Assembly (NCBI GenBank): GCA_002709645.1
Contig: PAQG01000011.1
Coordinates: forward strand, 1-62,637
Origin: Acidimicrobiaceae bacterium
GTDB lineage: Bacteria > Actinomycetota > Acidimicrobiia > Acidimicrobiales > UBA8592
Reading direction: 5' to 3'
Length of the DNA stretch: 62,637 nucleotides
Shown: piece by piece, positions 17,117 to 24,550 of the stretch
Position numbering within the stretch: the stretch's first letter is position 1
Layout of the letters: each line of letters opens with the position of its first letter
Made by a program: the position numbers and the translations under genes
Notes under the pieces: generated by a model
Seen by the model: the letters and a program-made list of their open reading frames with translations, nothing else
Databases searched by the model: none
Told to the model about the DNA's origin: nothing

Positions 17117-17160
17117 CCGGACACTGGAAAGTGTGTTGAGGGAGAGCCCTCTGAAGCCGG
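17117..17160 (+). promoter_or_regulatory. Structured leader, possible three-way junction
   Basis: CCGG at each end can pair as a closing stem. Inside are two compact hairpins: ACACT-GGAA-AGTGT (17121-17134) and GAGGG-AGAG-CCCTC (17138-17151). The layout resembles a small three-way-junction RNA in the 5' UTR of the gene at 17182. I compared it from memory with purine, TPP, glnA, GEMM, fluoride and guanidine riboswitches and found no match. Confidence 0.4.
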
Positions 17161-17181
17161 AAAAATAATTAAGGATTACAT

Positions 17182-17796
17182 ATGTATATAACCGCGAGGG
17201 AAATAACTCCACTATCTGGTCGACTACAAGACACTATTGCCTTCGGGTCAGAATTAGTTGGAGTAATGAACAATAGACATGGATCAGCAATGGCGATGTC
17301 AACAGAACTTGGTGGAAATCCAAATAAAGTTTGGCTAACTGGTTTCTGGCAGTCTCTAGCTGATTATCAAACATTCACGGAAAGCTATATGGCGGACCAG
17401 CAGTTAACAGCAGCTATGAATGTTTCCAGCTCATTTATTGGCGAAACGCAAGATCAAATTGGACAAGTTATTCGCCAACCAGGTGAGAGAAAAGCTTTTG
17501 CCCAAATGCATAAAGGTCGTGTCAAAAGTGTGAATCTTCACGCAGGTATGGATTGGATGCTACGGACCGCTGATTATGTTTCGGAGCTCACAGGAACTGA
17601 AGCTGGTGTTGTAGCTCCTGTAACTGGCGATCAATACGAACTCATTTTCGTCAATTACGCAGATTCCCTACAAGAACTCCGTGGGATGGTAGAGAGTTGG
17701 AGTGTTGATGAAGGCTATCTTGCCTTATTCAATGAAGGAGTCGACTTATTTGAACCGCAATTTGATGTTACCTATACCCGTTTTATCGGAATGTAA
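17182..17796 (+). CDS. Unknown protein with two tandem alpha/beta-barrel-like domains
   Basis: A 204-residue soluble protein. The two halves look like a duplication: each has a beta strand, a helix with E-L-V-G/S-E-L-T-G, a strand with V-W-L-T-G-F-W or E-L-I-F-V-N-Y, then S-L-x-(D/E)-(Y/L) and a second helix. This pattern resembles dimeric alpha-beta barrel (ABM/NIPSNAP-like) proteins fused as a pair. No catalytic residue can be named. ATG 17182 is preceded by TAAGGA. The gene stands alone between pdxH and a hairpin-rich spacer and has a palindrome and structured leader upstream, so it is probably regulated on its own. Confidence 0.75.
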   Translation: MYITAREITPLSGRLQDTIAFGSELVGVMNNRHGSAMAMSTELGGNPNKVWLTGFWQSLADYQTFTESYMADQQLTAAMNVSSSFIGETQDQIGQVIRQPGERKAFAQMHKGRVKSVNLHAGMDWMLRTADYVSELTGTEAGVVAPVTGDQYELIFVNYADSLQELRGMVESWSVDEGYLALFNEGVDLFEPQFDVTYTRFIGM

Positions 17797-17882
17797 GAAC
17801 TGAACTCTTTGACTTCACAAATAAGGTAGAGAGTTTTCTAGCATTCTCATTGAAGAGATTTCAATATTTGGATCAGTAGAAG

Positions 17883-17924
17883 AACAAAGGCGGGAAACTT
17901 TTTCAAGAGTGGCTCGCCTTTGTT
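17883..17924. terminator. 10-bp inverted repeat, possible terminator
   Basis: AACAAAGGCG (17883-17892) and CGCCTTTGTT (17915-17924) are perfectly complementary with a 22-nt loop, 86 bp after the stop of the gene at 17182. The sequence after it (ACGTTCTTGTT) is only weakly T-rich, so a terminator role is probable rather than certain. Confidence 0.45.
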
Positions 17925-17990
17925 ACGTTCTTGTTACGTCATGCTTCACGACTAGGAAATAGAACCATCTTGTGTCTTTAATGGGTAAAG

Positions 17991-18089
17991 ACCCCTGTTG
18001 GGGGCGGAGACCGTAAGAACGCAGAGAACATTGAAAGCTCCTTGTGTAAAAACTAGTAACGGTTATGGGTCTTCGCCCCCAACAGGGGT
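17991..18089. repeat. REP-like inverted doublet
   Basis: Arms 17991-18012 and 18068-18089 are complementary over 22 bp with one mismatch, separated by 55 bp. Each arm alone also folds as a GC hairpin (ACCCC-TGTT-GGGGG and CCCCC-AACA-GGGGT). Two short hairpins in inverted order between convergent genes is the layout of REP/BIME-like elements; it may also act as a bidirectional terminator. No other copy was noticed in the window. Confidence 0.55.
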
Positions 18090-18107
18090 TTAGTGTTCTC
18101 CCCAAAG

Positions 18108-18722
18108 TTATAAAGGCCAAGCTTTCACAGCGCTACTAAGGGAAGCAATTAGCGTATCAACCTGTTTCGCTCGACCTATACCGCCATTATCCGACCATCC
18201 CCACTCCTCACGATTCCATCGCAATGTTGGAGGAAGTTCTAATTGCACTCCTGCAAGGGGAGGAATATTGACTGGATTTTTAGGATGCAATCCCCTTAAC
18301 TCTTTAGGTATTTCATCTAAAGAGGTTTCAAATGAATACTCGGGTAAGGCGACTCTAAGGAAAGCAGCTAAGTGAACAGCAAGTGATCTGTTCTGACCCC
18401 CCAATAGGACTGAGTGGAATAGATGTTCCCGACCATACCCGTGGATAGTTATAACAATTTCGACATGATTAAAAAAAGTCTCTAAATCCTCAGATTGATC
18501 ATCAATCATTTGTGTTGACGGAAAATGCGTAGGATCATCAGCGGTTTGTATAAGACCGTAATATGATGATCCTGAAATTTCAGCTGCTTCGCGGGCGACT
18601 ACATCAGTTGCCTTCTCTAATGTCCCACCGTGGTAAGCCATAAAACCAAGAGAGGAACGGATACAAAGTTCTTCTTTCACATCTGACATTTGATTTATTT
18701 TATGGATCTTTTTTATGTTCAT
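18108..18722 (-). CDS. Poly-gamma-glutamate hydrolase family protein
   Basis: A 204-residue protein with the family's metallopeptidase pattern: M-A-Y-H-G-G-T-L-E-K-A-T near the N-terminus, S-S-Y-Y-G, T-H-F-P-S-T, I-T-I-H-G-Y-G and late G-V-Q-L-E-L-P. These His/Glu residues match the zinc site of phage-type PGA hydrolases. No signal peptide is evident. It begins inside the end of ccdA (23-bp overlap); an internal ATG at 18689 would remove most of the extra N-terminus. Substrate is uncertain: cell-wall-like gamma-glutamyl polymers or another amide. Confidence 0.72.
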   Translation of the reverse strand: MNIKKIHKINQMSDVKEELCIRSSLGFMAYHGGTLEKATDVVAREAAEISGSSYYGLIQTADDPTHFPSTQMIDDQSEDLETFFNHVEIVITIHGYGREHLFHSVLLGGQNRSLAVHLAAFLRVALPEYSFETSLDEIPKELRGLHPKNPVNIPPLAGVQLELPPTLRWNREEWGWSDNGGIGRAKQVDTLIASLSSAVKAWPL

Positions 18723-19824
18723 GAGAAGTTCTTCGTTTTCGTAATTGTGCTTGGATTGCCAAACTAGAAAAAGCTAAACAGCTTAGAAAGAAAATAATTT
18801 CCCAAAATGCTGCCCAGCGAAGTGGATTCAAAAACCAATTCTGGATTCGGGCGGGAAGGTCACCTACTGTTCGTACAACAGGTGCGAAAAGTAGATTGAA
18901 TTCATAAAGAGTTACCTCTATTAGGATCACCAAACCCAAATAGGAACCTCTAAATGAAATCCGTTTCTGTTGGTTAGTAATTTGGCTACTACCAATCCAG
19001 AAAAGAAAACCTATAACAATCAAAAGACATGCCATAGCAAATCTTCCACCACCAACATCATTAACCCAGTTACTTAAGCGACCTGAACCGCGAAGAGAAA
19101 GGTCTACTAACGGGTTCGTTTTAAAATTTCCTCTCGTCACCTGGATTTCCCACCAGCCATACGCTGCTAGAAAAAATCCAGAGATAGCGAGAAAGAAACC
19201 AGAAAAAACGTTTAGATGTTTGAGTAGGCTACGAAGATGTTCAGCAATAGCAGAACGAGCAATAGCAAGGCTGATTGTTAAAACTGTTATGACAATACTC
19301 ATCCCTAATGCATATGCAATAAATACAGCTATGCCATCGATGATTCCATCTCTACTAAAGGAACCTCCGACTGTGATAAAGAAGATCGGTGCGGAACACC
19401 CAACTGAAACAAAGGCATAAGAAACTCCAAACATAAACATTGAGAAAAGTTGTCGGTTAATTCCAGACATTTTTAACCTAGGGATGTTTAATACTGGGTG
19501 AAATCCTCGGATCATAGAAAGCCCTAAAAGGATCAGGAGAATACCAATCCCCAATGTGATATATCCAGCGCGACTTTCAATGCTGGCTTCAGATATCAGA
19601 GTGTTTGTCAGAATACCTAAAGAGGCAAATACAAAGACGAAACCCATTGATAAAGCTAATGAAACCTTTAACCCATTCATAATGCTGAGGAATTTATCCG
19701 TTCCTGATTTTGTCTCTATCCCTAAAAAATATGAAAGGTAGGCGGGTAACATAGCAAACCCGCAAGGATTAAAAGCTGCAATCAAACCAGCAGCAAGAGG
19801 AAAGGCGAGATCAACACTAATCAT
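18700..19824 (-). CDS. CcdA/DsbD-type transmembrane thiol reductant transporter
   Basis: A 374-residue membrane protein. The first helix has FNPCGFAMLPAYLSYF and a later one FVSVGCSAPIFFI, the two redox Cys sites of the CcdA/DsbD membrane domain. Two to three extra hydrophobic segments follow the six-helix core. It passes reducing equivalents across the membrane to TlpA/ResA-type thioredoxins, and its start overlaps the stop of such a gene by 1 bp. The likely outcome is reduction of apocytochrome c or CuA-site cysteines of the oxidase; the exact client is inferred. Confidence 0.88.
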   Translation of the reverse strand: MISVDLAFPLAAGLIAAFNPCGFAMLPAYLSYFLGIETKSGTDKFLSIMNGLKVSLALSMGFVFVFASLGILTNTLISEASIESRAGYITLGIGILLILLGLSMIRGFHPVLNIPRLKMSGINRQLFSMFMFGVSYAFVSVGCSAPIFFITVGGSFSRDGIIDGIAVFIAYALGMSIVITVLTISLAIARSAIAEHLRSLLKHLNVFSGFFLAISGFFLAAYGWWEIQVTRGNFKTNPLVDLSLRGSGRLSNWVNDVGGGRFAMACLLIVIGFLFWIGSSQITNQQKRISFRGSYLGLVILIEVTLYEFNLLFAPVVRTVGDLPARIQNWFLNPLRWAAFWEIIFFLSCLAFSSLAIQAQLRKRRTSHEHKKDP

Positions 19825-20378
19825 TAGTTAAAGTACTTCTTCATTAATTTGAGGACGTCCGGTGCAGACATTGCAGTTAAATGTTTTCCTACGATTTTCC
19901 CCCCACTATCAACAAAAATAGTAAAGGGTAACCCAACAGCTCCAACTTCCTGGAGAAGAGTTCCATCATCTCCAAACAACATGAGGTAAGAGGCTCCAGT
20001 TTCTGAAATTAATTCCTGGGCTTTGACTTCATCTGTTTCTGAACTGTTAATGCCTACAAATAAAACTGATTTTTCGTCAAAATAAAATGCAGTATCATCA
20101 CTACGGTAATCTCCGCTATGAATTTTCTGAATCTCAATAATTTCTCTTTTGCAGGGTTCACACCAAGATGCAAAAAAATTGACAACGAGATTTTTTCCTA
20201 AAAGCGAAGAAGTTTCAAAAGATGAACCATCAGATGCAGTTAATTCTTGCAATTGAGATAATTCAGTAAAAGGTGATAATGCATTTTCTGAGGAAGAAGT
20301 TGAATCATATATCTTTATTCCCAGCCCAATAATGGCAACTACTGCTAAAAGGGCAAAGAATATTCGTAACACTGGCAC
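19824..20378 (-). CDS. TlpA/ResA-like membrane-anchored thioredoxin
   Basis: A 184-residue protein with an N-terminal membrane anchor (about residues 5-24) and a thioredoxin fold carrying FFASWCEPCKRE. The cis-Pro loop is A-V-G-L-P-F-T-I-F-V-D. The N(A)-F-F-A-S-W context is typical of extracytoplasmic TlpA/ResA proteins. The gene is directly upstream of ccdA, its expected electron donor. The 170 bp between whiB7 and this gene contain strong RNA hairpins. Confidence 0.9.
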   Translation of the reverse strand: MPVLRIFFALLAVVAIIGLGIKIYDSTSSSENALSPFTELSQLQELTASDGSSFETSSLLGKNLVVNFFASWCEPCKREIIEIQKIHSGDYRSDDTAFYFDEKSVLFVGINSSETDEVKAQELISETGASYLMLFGDDGTLLQEVGAVGLPFTIFVDSGGKIVGKHLTAMSAPDVLKLMKKYFN

Positions 20379-20435
20379 TCTTTGAAACTAGCGTGGATCA
20401 AGCCAAATTTGATACTTGTCCTTATTCCTTCGAAG

Positions 20436-20533
20436 CATCTCTCATCTGCTCCCAGCGCCTATAAGGCACTGGGAGCAGCCCGTTTACTAGAAGCTCGCTT
20501 AAACCGTTGCTTCACGAGACGTGGGATGAGAGA
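20436..20533 (-). ncRNA. Structured RNA candidate between whiB7 and tlpA
   Basis: The minus-strand transcript can form a 14-bp hairpin with a 5-nt loop (CTGCTCCCAG at 20446-20455 and CTGGGAGCAG at 20469-20478, plus four inner pairs). An outer stem pairs 20438-20446 with 20525-20533 over 9 bp, and a weaker GAAGC/GCTTC hairpin lies between. No T-run follows, so this is not a simple terminator. It could be a small RNA or the leader of tlpA-ccdA. The identity is unknown. Confidence 0.35.
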
Positions 20534-20545
20534 GGAACGAAGTCT

Positions 20546-20574
20546 CTTCAGGCTGTTTTTAAAAGAGCCTGAAG
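20546..20574 (-). terminator. Hairpin over the whiB7 stop codon
   Basis: CTTCAGGCT and AGCCTGAAG form a perfect 9-bp stem with an 11-nt AT-rich loop that spans the last whiB7 codons. A clear U-tract after the stem is missing, so it may be an mRNA 3'-end stabiliser or an imperfect terminator. Confidence 0.35.
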
Positions 20575-20883
20575 ATGTTCAGGCACTGGTATTTCTGGCA
20601 TTTGTTCTTCAGGTCGAGGGACTTTGGATGGTCTACCACGACGCCTTTTCACCATTAATACCTTCCCATTCATGAATAATTGTCCACCCCAGACCCCACA
20701 AGATTCATTCCTTTCGATAGCTCCTTGAAGGCAGGGTGATATAACAGCGCAGTTAGAACATATATTCTTCGCTGCAGCTATTTCATGAATTTCTTCAGAG
20801 AAGAAAACCTCATTATTAACGCTAGGCGCCGCACATTCTGCGTACGCCTGCCATTCTTCAGCTGTGTAATTAGTTGTTATCAT
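20548..20883 (-). CDS. whiB7: WhiB7-type iron-sulfur transcription regulator
   Basis: A 111-residue WhiB protein. Cluster cysteines are C17, C42, C45 and C51; the turn is GVWGG (63-67). A basic AT-hook KRRRGRPSK (79-87) follows. The arrangement GVWGGxxFxxGxxxxxKRxRGRPxK is that of mycobacterial WhiB7, the activator of intrinsic multidrug resistance, which binds sigma A and AT-rich DNA. ATG 20883 has AAGGAGA 5 bp upstream. A 66-codon upstream frame and a terminator with competing antiterminator precede it, as in the regulated leaders of known whiB7 genes. Targets in this organism are unknown. Confidence 0.9.
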   Translation of the reverse strand: MITTNYTAEEWQAYAECAAPSVNNEVFFSEEIHEIAAAKNICSNCAVISPCLQGAIERNESCGVWGGQLFMNGKVLMVKRRRGRPSKVPRPEEQMPEIPVPEHLQALLKTA

Positions 20884-20927
20884 TATGTCTCCTTGAATTT
20901 GGTTATTAGTTGGATAAAAAGCAGAAA

Positions 20928-20950
20928 GACCGCCGGATTTTCCGACGGCC
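20928..20950 (-). terminator. Intrinsic terminator in the whiB7 leader (attenuator)
   Basis: In minus-strand RNA, GGCCGUCGGA (20950-20941) pairs with UCCGGCGGUC (20937-20928) over 10 bp with a 3-nt loop, followed by UUUCUGCUUUUU. It lies between the upstream small frame (ends 20977) and the whiB7 start (20883), so it would stop transcription before whiB7 unless disrupted. Confidence 0.75.
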
Positions 20951-21042
20951 TAAGGAAGTACTTCGCAGTTTGAGAGCTAGTACGCAAACTCCTTGGGCCG
21001 GGCAGAATATGGCTTAAAGGCCGTTGTTGAATAATGGCCTTT
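20945..21042 (-). promoter_or_regulatory. Antiterminator and competing hairpin of the whiB7 leader
   Basis: Segment 21013-21024 inside the upstream frame reads ACGGCCUUUAAG in RNA and can pair with CUUAGGCCGU (20954-20945), which is the 5' arm of the terminator. The same upstream segment alternatively pairs within the frame as AAAGGCC (21042-21036) / GGCCUUU (21022-21016). A further AGTTTG/CAAACT stem spans the stop codon. These pairings are mutually exclusive, as in ribosome-dependent attenuation. Confidence 0.6.
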
Positions 21043-21177
21043 ATGAGATGTGGTAAATGGATTTACCAGAGAGAATTGAGTAAATTCTCGCAAGGTAGAA
21101 CTAGCCGTGTTCGCGCAGGAGAAATTCAAAGCGGATAACGCTGAGTTATTATTGAGAGCAAAATTTCGCGCACCCAT
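20977..21177 (-). CDS. Leader peptide upstream of whiB7
   Basis: A 66-residue frame starting at ATG 21177 (M-G-A-R-N-F-A-L), preceded by AGGAAGGAGAAACAA, one of the strongest ribosome binding sites in the window. An in-frame ATG further up (21237) lacks such a site. The peptide is Ser/Thr/Asn-rich with no membrane segment or recognised domain, ending in K-E-F-A-Y. It lies just before the attenuator and whiB7 on the same strand. Its translation rather than its product is probably what matters (inference from mycobacterial whiB7 leaders). Confidence 0.65.
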   Translation of the reverse strand: MGARNFALNNNSALSALNFSCANTASSTLREFTQFSLVNPFTTSHKGHYSTTAFKPYSARPKEFAY

Positions 21178-21342
21178 TTGTTTCTCCTTCCTGGACGAAC
21201 AGGTCATTAGCATATTGTGTTTTTCTTCGTACTCCACCCAAGTTCTATAAACAAAGGTTCCTTTTTCAAATAATTGACTCTTTTAAGAGCAGCATCGAAA
21301 ATTGAATGTGTCAAGTGAATTAAATTTGAAGAGCATCATTTT

Positions 21343-22467
21343 CTAAGATTTGAGGTGGTAGGTCATAAATCCATCTTCGGTTTTGCGAGTTAATTCACCT
21401 AATTCTTTGAGATGTTCAAGATGAGCAAATGTTTCACTCTCTGCCATATCTCCCCAAGCTCTTTCGCTGAAAAGCACTCTCATATAATCAGTCACGGAAC
21501 CATTTACTAGCTGTTCAGCGGCTGTTCGGATAGTTTCAAGCCTCTCTTCGTGATGCTCAATAATCTCAAGTGAGCGTTCTCCAAGGTTTGTAAATGGGTG
21601 ACCATGTGCCGGAAGAGCTATAGACACATTTTTGAAATGCGTCATTCTATTTAGAGAGTCAAAGAATTTTGCGAGAGGATCTATTTCAGGCGAAATACCA
21701 CCAATATGAGGTGTGATCGTTGGTAACACATGATCTCCAGAAAACATGACTCCATATTCGGGATCCCATAAACATAAGTGGTCATTTGTATGCCCAGGCG
21801 TATGAATGGATAGCCATTCACGGTCACCAAGACGTATAGATTCGTTATCGGTCACTTCTATCGTTGGTTCCGGTGTACGAAACCAAGAAGAATTAAATCG
21901 CCCCATTTTCTTAAAACGGTCTATTTCTTCTGGTGGAGGCATAGTTCGTTTTGATCCCCACGGAAGCCTTTCTGAAAATATTCGCTCAATAACTTGCTGT
22001 TGCGCATCATCAGAATTTGGATCTAGAGCAGCAGAATCCTCGTTTTCTAAAATTTCAGTGCGGTTGAAAGCCTTCCTAAAGTTTTCGTGTGTCAAAATAC
22101 TGGCATCAGTAGTTTCTCGTATTCGTTCAGCTGAACCGAAATGATCAAAGTGAGAGTGAGTAACGATAACAGTATGAATATCAGAAATTTTATATCCTGC
22201 TGTTTTCAGTCGATTTGTCAGAGCTGCCCAAGAATCATCTCCAGGTAAGCCAGGGTCAACAACAGCGATGCCTTGTTTGTCTTCGAGAACATAACAATTT
22301 ACGTGTCCAAGACCAGGAAGATTAACCGGAAGTTGTGTTCGGAGAATATTCGGAGCCACTTCTGAAACAATTTCGCTTGCCGGTTCCTGTTCCTCTTTCT
22401 TAGGACGTCTAACCTCATCAACATTCGCTGATTCTTTTTTTGTATCTTCAGAATGTGAGTGCGCCAT
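21343..22467 (-). CDS. Metallo-beta-lactamase fold hydrolase
   Basis: A 374-residue protein. Metal-binding motifs are THSHFDHFGS (H-x-H-x-D-H), the His in HTPGHTNDHLCLW, the Asp in MFSGDHVLP and the final His in ALPAHGHPF. A charged, Glu/Lys-rich stretch of about 35 residues precedes the domain, and about 80 residues with a winged-helix look (L-E-H-L-K-E-L-G-E-L-T-R) follow, as in LACTB2-like hydrolases. The substrate is unknown; thioesters or RNA are both used in the family. It lies 2 bp downstream of orn. Confidence 0.88.
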   Translation of the reverse strand: MAHSHSEDTKKESANVDEVRRPKKEEQEPASEIVSEVAPNILRTQLPVNLPGLGHVNCYVLEDKQGIAVVDPGLPGDDSWAALTNRLKTAGYKISDIHTVIVTHSHFDHFGSAERIRETTDASILTHENFRKAFNRTEILENEDSAALDPNSDDAQQQVIERIFSERLPWGSKRTMPPPEEIDRFKKMGRFNSSWFRTPEPTIEVTDNESIRLGDREWLSIHTPGHTNDHLCLWDPEYGVMFSGDHVLPTITPHIGGISPEIDPLAKFFDSLNRMTHFKNVSIALPAHGHPFTNLGERSLEIIEHHEERLETIRTAAEQLVNGSVTDYMRVLFSERAWGDMAESETFAHLEHLKELGELTRKTEDGFMTYHLKS

Positions 22468-22469
22468 AT

Positions 22470-23012
22470 TTACTCTTCGGTACTACCAAACATTCTTGAC
22501 CTATAGAACCGGAGTTCCTCAACGCTAGCTTTTATATCTTCCATAGCCCGATGTCCACCATTTTTCTTCGGGGCATCAACCAATATTTCAGGAAACCATC
22601 GTTTCGCAAGTTCTTTCACACTAGAAACATCAATGGATCTATAGTGCAGAAAATCCTCAATTTCTGGAAGCGATTTTGCGAGAAACCTTCTATCTGTTCC
22701 AATTGAATTTCCGCATAAAGGAATAGATTTCTCTACTTGAATATGCTCTTTCAAAAATGCAAGCGTCTGATCCCCTGCTTCTTTGATATTTATTGTTGAA
22801 GCCTTAATCTCTGGCAAAAGACCACTTCTTGTATGCATGTCTAAGACAAATGGATCCATTTTTTCTAGCTCAGCATCCGATGCATGCACTATAAGATTTG
22901 GTCCCTCCGCAACAATTTGGAGATTGTCATCCGTAATTAACGTAGCAATCTCAACTATCACATTTACCTCCGGGTCAAGTCCGGTCATCTCAAGATCTAT
23001 CCAAGCAAGCAT
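22470..23012 (-). CDS. orn: Oligoribonuclease
   Basis: A 180-residue DEDDh exonuclease: MLAWIDLEMTGLDP (Exo I, D-x-E), CGNSIGTDRRFL (Exo II) and GGHRAMEDIKAS (Exo III, H-x(4)-D). It degrades 2- to 5-nt RNAs, including pGpG. Typical length and start. The downstream MBL hydrolase gene is probably in the same transcript. Confidence 0.96.
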   Translation of the reverse strand: MLAWIDLEMTGLDPEVNVIVEIATLITDDNLQIVAEGPNLIVHASDAELEKMDPFVLDMHTRSGLLPEIKASTINIKEAGDQTLAFLKEHIQVEKSIPLCGNSIGTDRRFLAKSLPEIEDFLHYRSIDVSSVKELAKRWFPEILVDAPKKNGGHRAMEDIKASVEELRFYRSRMFGSTEE

Positions 23013-23110
23013 CTCGCTGATTCTATGGCATTCCGGAGCAGTTTGTACGCAAGTAAAGAATCTTGTTTTGTTATGCAGCGAACTTAAATAGTCGCTACGC
23101 TTCCTGCGTG

Positions 23111-23548
23111 ATGAAACTACCGATAAAAAGACTTGATTTAGACCTACCTTTACCTAAATATGCTCAAGCTGGGGATGCAGGTTGTGATCTCATAGCTGCA
23201 GAAGAAACTATTCTTGCCCCAGGAGGTGGTAGAGCTTTGGTACCGACAGGTATTGCTATTGCACTCCCAGAAGGATATGCAGGATTTATCCAGCCGAGAA
23301 GCGGTTTAGCATCTAAAAATGGGGTGACATGTCTCAACTCTCCAGGGTTAATAGATAGTGGATATAGGGGAGAACTAAAGGTCCTCTTGATTAATACCGA
23401 TCCTGTAAATACCTTTGAAGTCAAAAGAGGGGAACGTATTGCTCAACTTGTTATACAAAAAGTTGAACAAGCGGAGTTTGTTGAAATGGAAGATCTTTCC
23501 CAGACAGAACGCGGGGATGGCGGATTCGGATCAACAGGTATTAACTAG
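23111..23548 (+). CDS. dut: dUTP diphosphatase
   Basis: A trimeric dUTPase of 145 residues. Motif 1 is AGDAGCDL, motif 2 [11 protein letters not shown], motif 3 [16 protein letters not shown], motif 4 GERIAQLVI and motif 5 [10 protein letters not shown] with the lid Phe. It hydrolyses dUTP to dUMP. The frame is open up to 23063, but family alignment begins at MKLPIKRLD, so ATG 23111 (or the GTG just before it) is chosen. It converges with the next gene by an 8-bp overlap. Confidence 0.94.
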   Translation: MKLPIKRLDLDLPLPKYAQAGDAGCDLIAAEETILAPGGGRALVPTGIAIALPEGYAGFIQPRSGLASKNGVTCLNSPGLIDSGYRGELKVLLINTDPVNTFEVKRGERIAQLVIQKVEQAEFVEMEDLSQTERGDGGFGSTGIN

Positions 23549-23927
23549 TTTTTTCATCTTCAGTAGTAATCTCAAAAACAACCCAAGCTTTTTCTTTATT
23601 AAAAACAAAGTCACTGACTAGAGGCAAAATAAGAGTTTGGAAAGCTTCGAACGTGTCCTCTTCTATTTCTAGCGGAACTGTAGTTTGAGAAGCGACAGTT
23701 ACTTGCATTTTTCTCTGAGAGAATTGGTAATTCAGATGAAGAGGATTATCCCATTGACGAGTTGATAGAAATAGATTTGTAGTTTCCTTCATAACTGATC
23801 GAAGGTCTTCTATTTCTTTCAAGGAAAAACCACTTCGGATGCCAAGATGAGCGATGGTAGTTTGCGCTACTTTCTCGTAGGTAGGAGAAGGTGGGAGTAT
23901 CAACTGAACTTGGTCACTGTTTTCCAT
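23541..23927 (-). CDS. RsbW-like anti-sigma / ATP-binding domain protein
   Basis: A 128-residue protein whose N-terminal half ([14 protein letters not shown] then [16 protein letters not shown]) follows the helix pattern of actinobacterial RsbW-like HATPase proteins, where E/N-rich helices bind ATP-Mg. The glycine boxes expected later (G-x-G) are not visible, so kinase activity is doubtful. Together with its soluble nature this suggests an anti-sigma-like regulator; no sigma or anti-anti-sigma gene is adjacent. Confidence 0.6.
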   Translation of the reverse strand: MENSDQVQLILPPSPTYEKVAQTTIAHLGIRSGFSLKEIEDLRSVMKETTNLFLSTRQWDNPLHLNYQFSQRKMQVTVASQTTVPLEIEEDTFEAFQTLILPLVSDFVFNKEKAWVVFEITTEDEKTS

Positions 23928-23990
23928 ATCTATGAGTCTTTCATGAGTAACACCTTAATATCTTGAGGCTTACAATCTCGTAAATTAATT

Positions 23991-24245
23991 CTATTGTCTT
24001 TTGCGCAATCCAGAATCTCTTAATCTCCGAACCAGCTCTCTTGGGTCTGTCTGGATAGCTCCTAATTCAACAGCTTGAATCCACATTCGCTCGGGGATGT
24101 CATAATGGTCACCTTGGAATGCGGTTCGAGGGATTCCGAGTTCGCTGGCGAAACCATGAAGTTCTTCATAACTCACATCACTCACAAGGTGAGACCACCG
24201 TTCGCCACGAAAAGGCCAAATAGGTTTATCAATCAAAATTGTCAT
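23991..24245 (-). CDS. DUF4031 domain protein
   Basis: A complete 84-residue protein matching the small DUF4031 family: M-T-I-L-I-D at the start, WPFRGERWSHLVSD, E-L-H-G-F-A, G-I-P-R-T-A-F-Q-G-D-H-Y-D-I-P and a basic C-terminus. No function is known. The 220 bp upstream carry a hairpin at 24292-24327. Confidence 0.82.
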   Translation of the reverse strand: MTILIDKPIWPFRGERWSHLVSDVSYEELHGFASELGIPRTAFQGDHYDIPERMWIQAVELGAIQTDPRELVRRLRDSGLRKRQ

Positions 24246-24291
24246 AGGTAAGAAATTAGATGCGGGTAATTGAGAAGAAGTTTAGAACTCG

Positions 24292-24327
24292 GTAGAAATA
24301 TGAAACAATCGGAGCAACTATTTCTAC
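24292..24327. repeat. 9-bp inverted repeat in spacer
   Basis: GTAGAAATA (24292-24300) and TATTTCTAC (24319-24327) are perfectly complementary around an 18-nt loop, between the DUF4031 gene and tRNA-Lys. No T-run follows; it may be an operator or a processing structure. The rest of 24246-24466 shows no gene. Confidence 0.35.
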
Positions 24328-24466
24328 TCCAAAGGAAAATGCTTCCAAAATTAAGAAAAGCAGGATAGCGATACAAGTTAAACTTATGCCGAACTATTAA
24401 CCTAAATTATTGACCAAACTACTTTTGGAATCGGTAGACTCAGCGTCTAGTAATTTCAAATACAAT

Positions 24467-24540
24467 GCCTCCGTAGCCAAGTCTGGTAAGGCAGCGGACT
24501 TTTAATCCGAAGATCGTGGGTTCGAATCCCACCGGAGGTA
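24467..24540 (+). tRNA. tRNA-Lys (anticodon TTT)
   Basis: Complete cloverleaf: acceptor GCCTCCG against CGGAGGT, anticodon stem GCGGA/TCCG(A) with loop CTTTTAA (TTT), T arm GTGGGTTCGAATCCCAC, discriminator A. As in the tRNA-Glu here, the first acceptor pair is G1-U72. CCA is not encoded. Confidence 0.96.
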
Positions 24541-24550
24541 CAGAATCAAA

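Noticed and set aside
20436-20545. tRNA-Sec gene
   Set aside because: Strong stems exist, but there is no T-loop consensus or UCA anticodon loop in a cloverleaf arrangement.
23063-23110. N-terminal extension of dut
   Set aside because: The 16 extra residues do not fit the family, whose alignment starts at ATG 23111.
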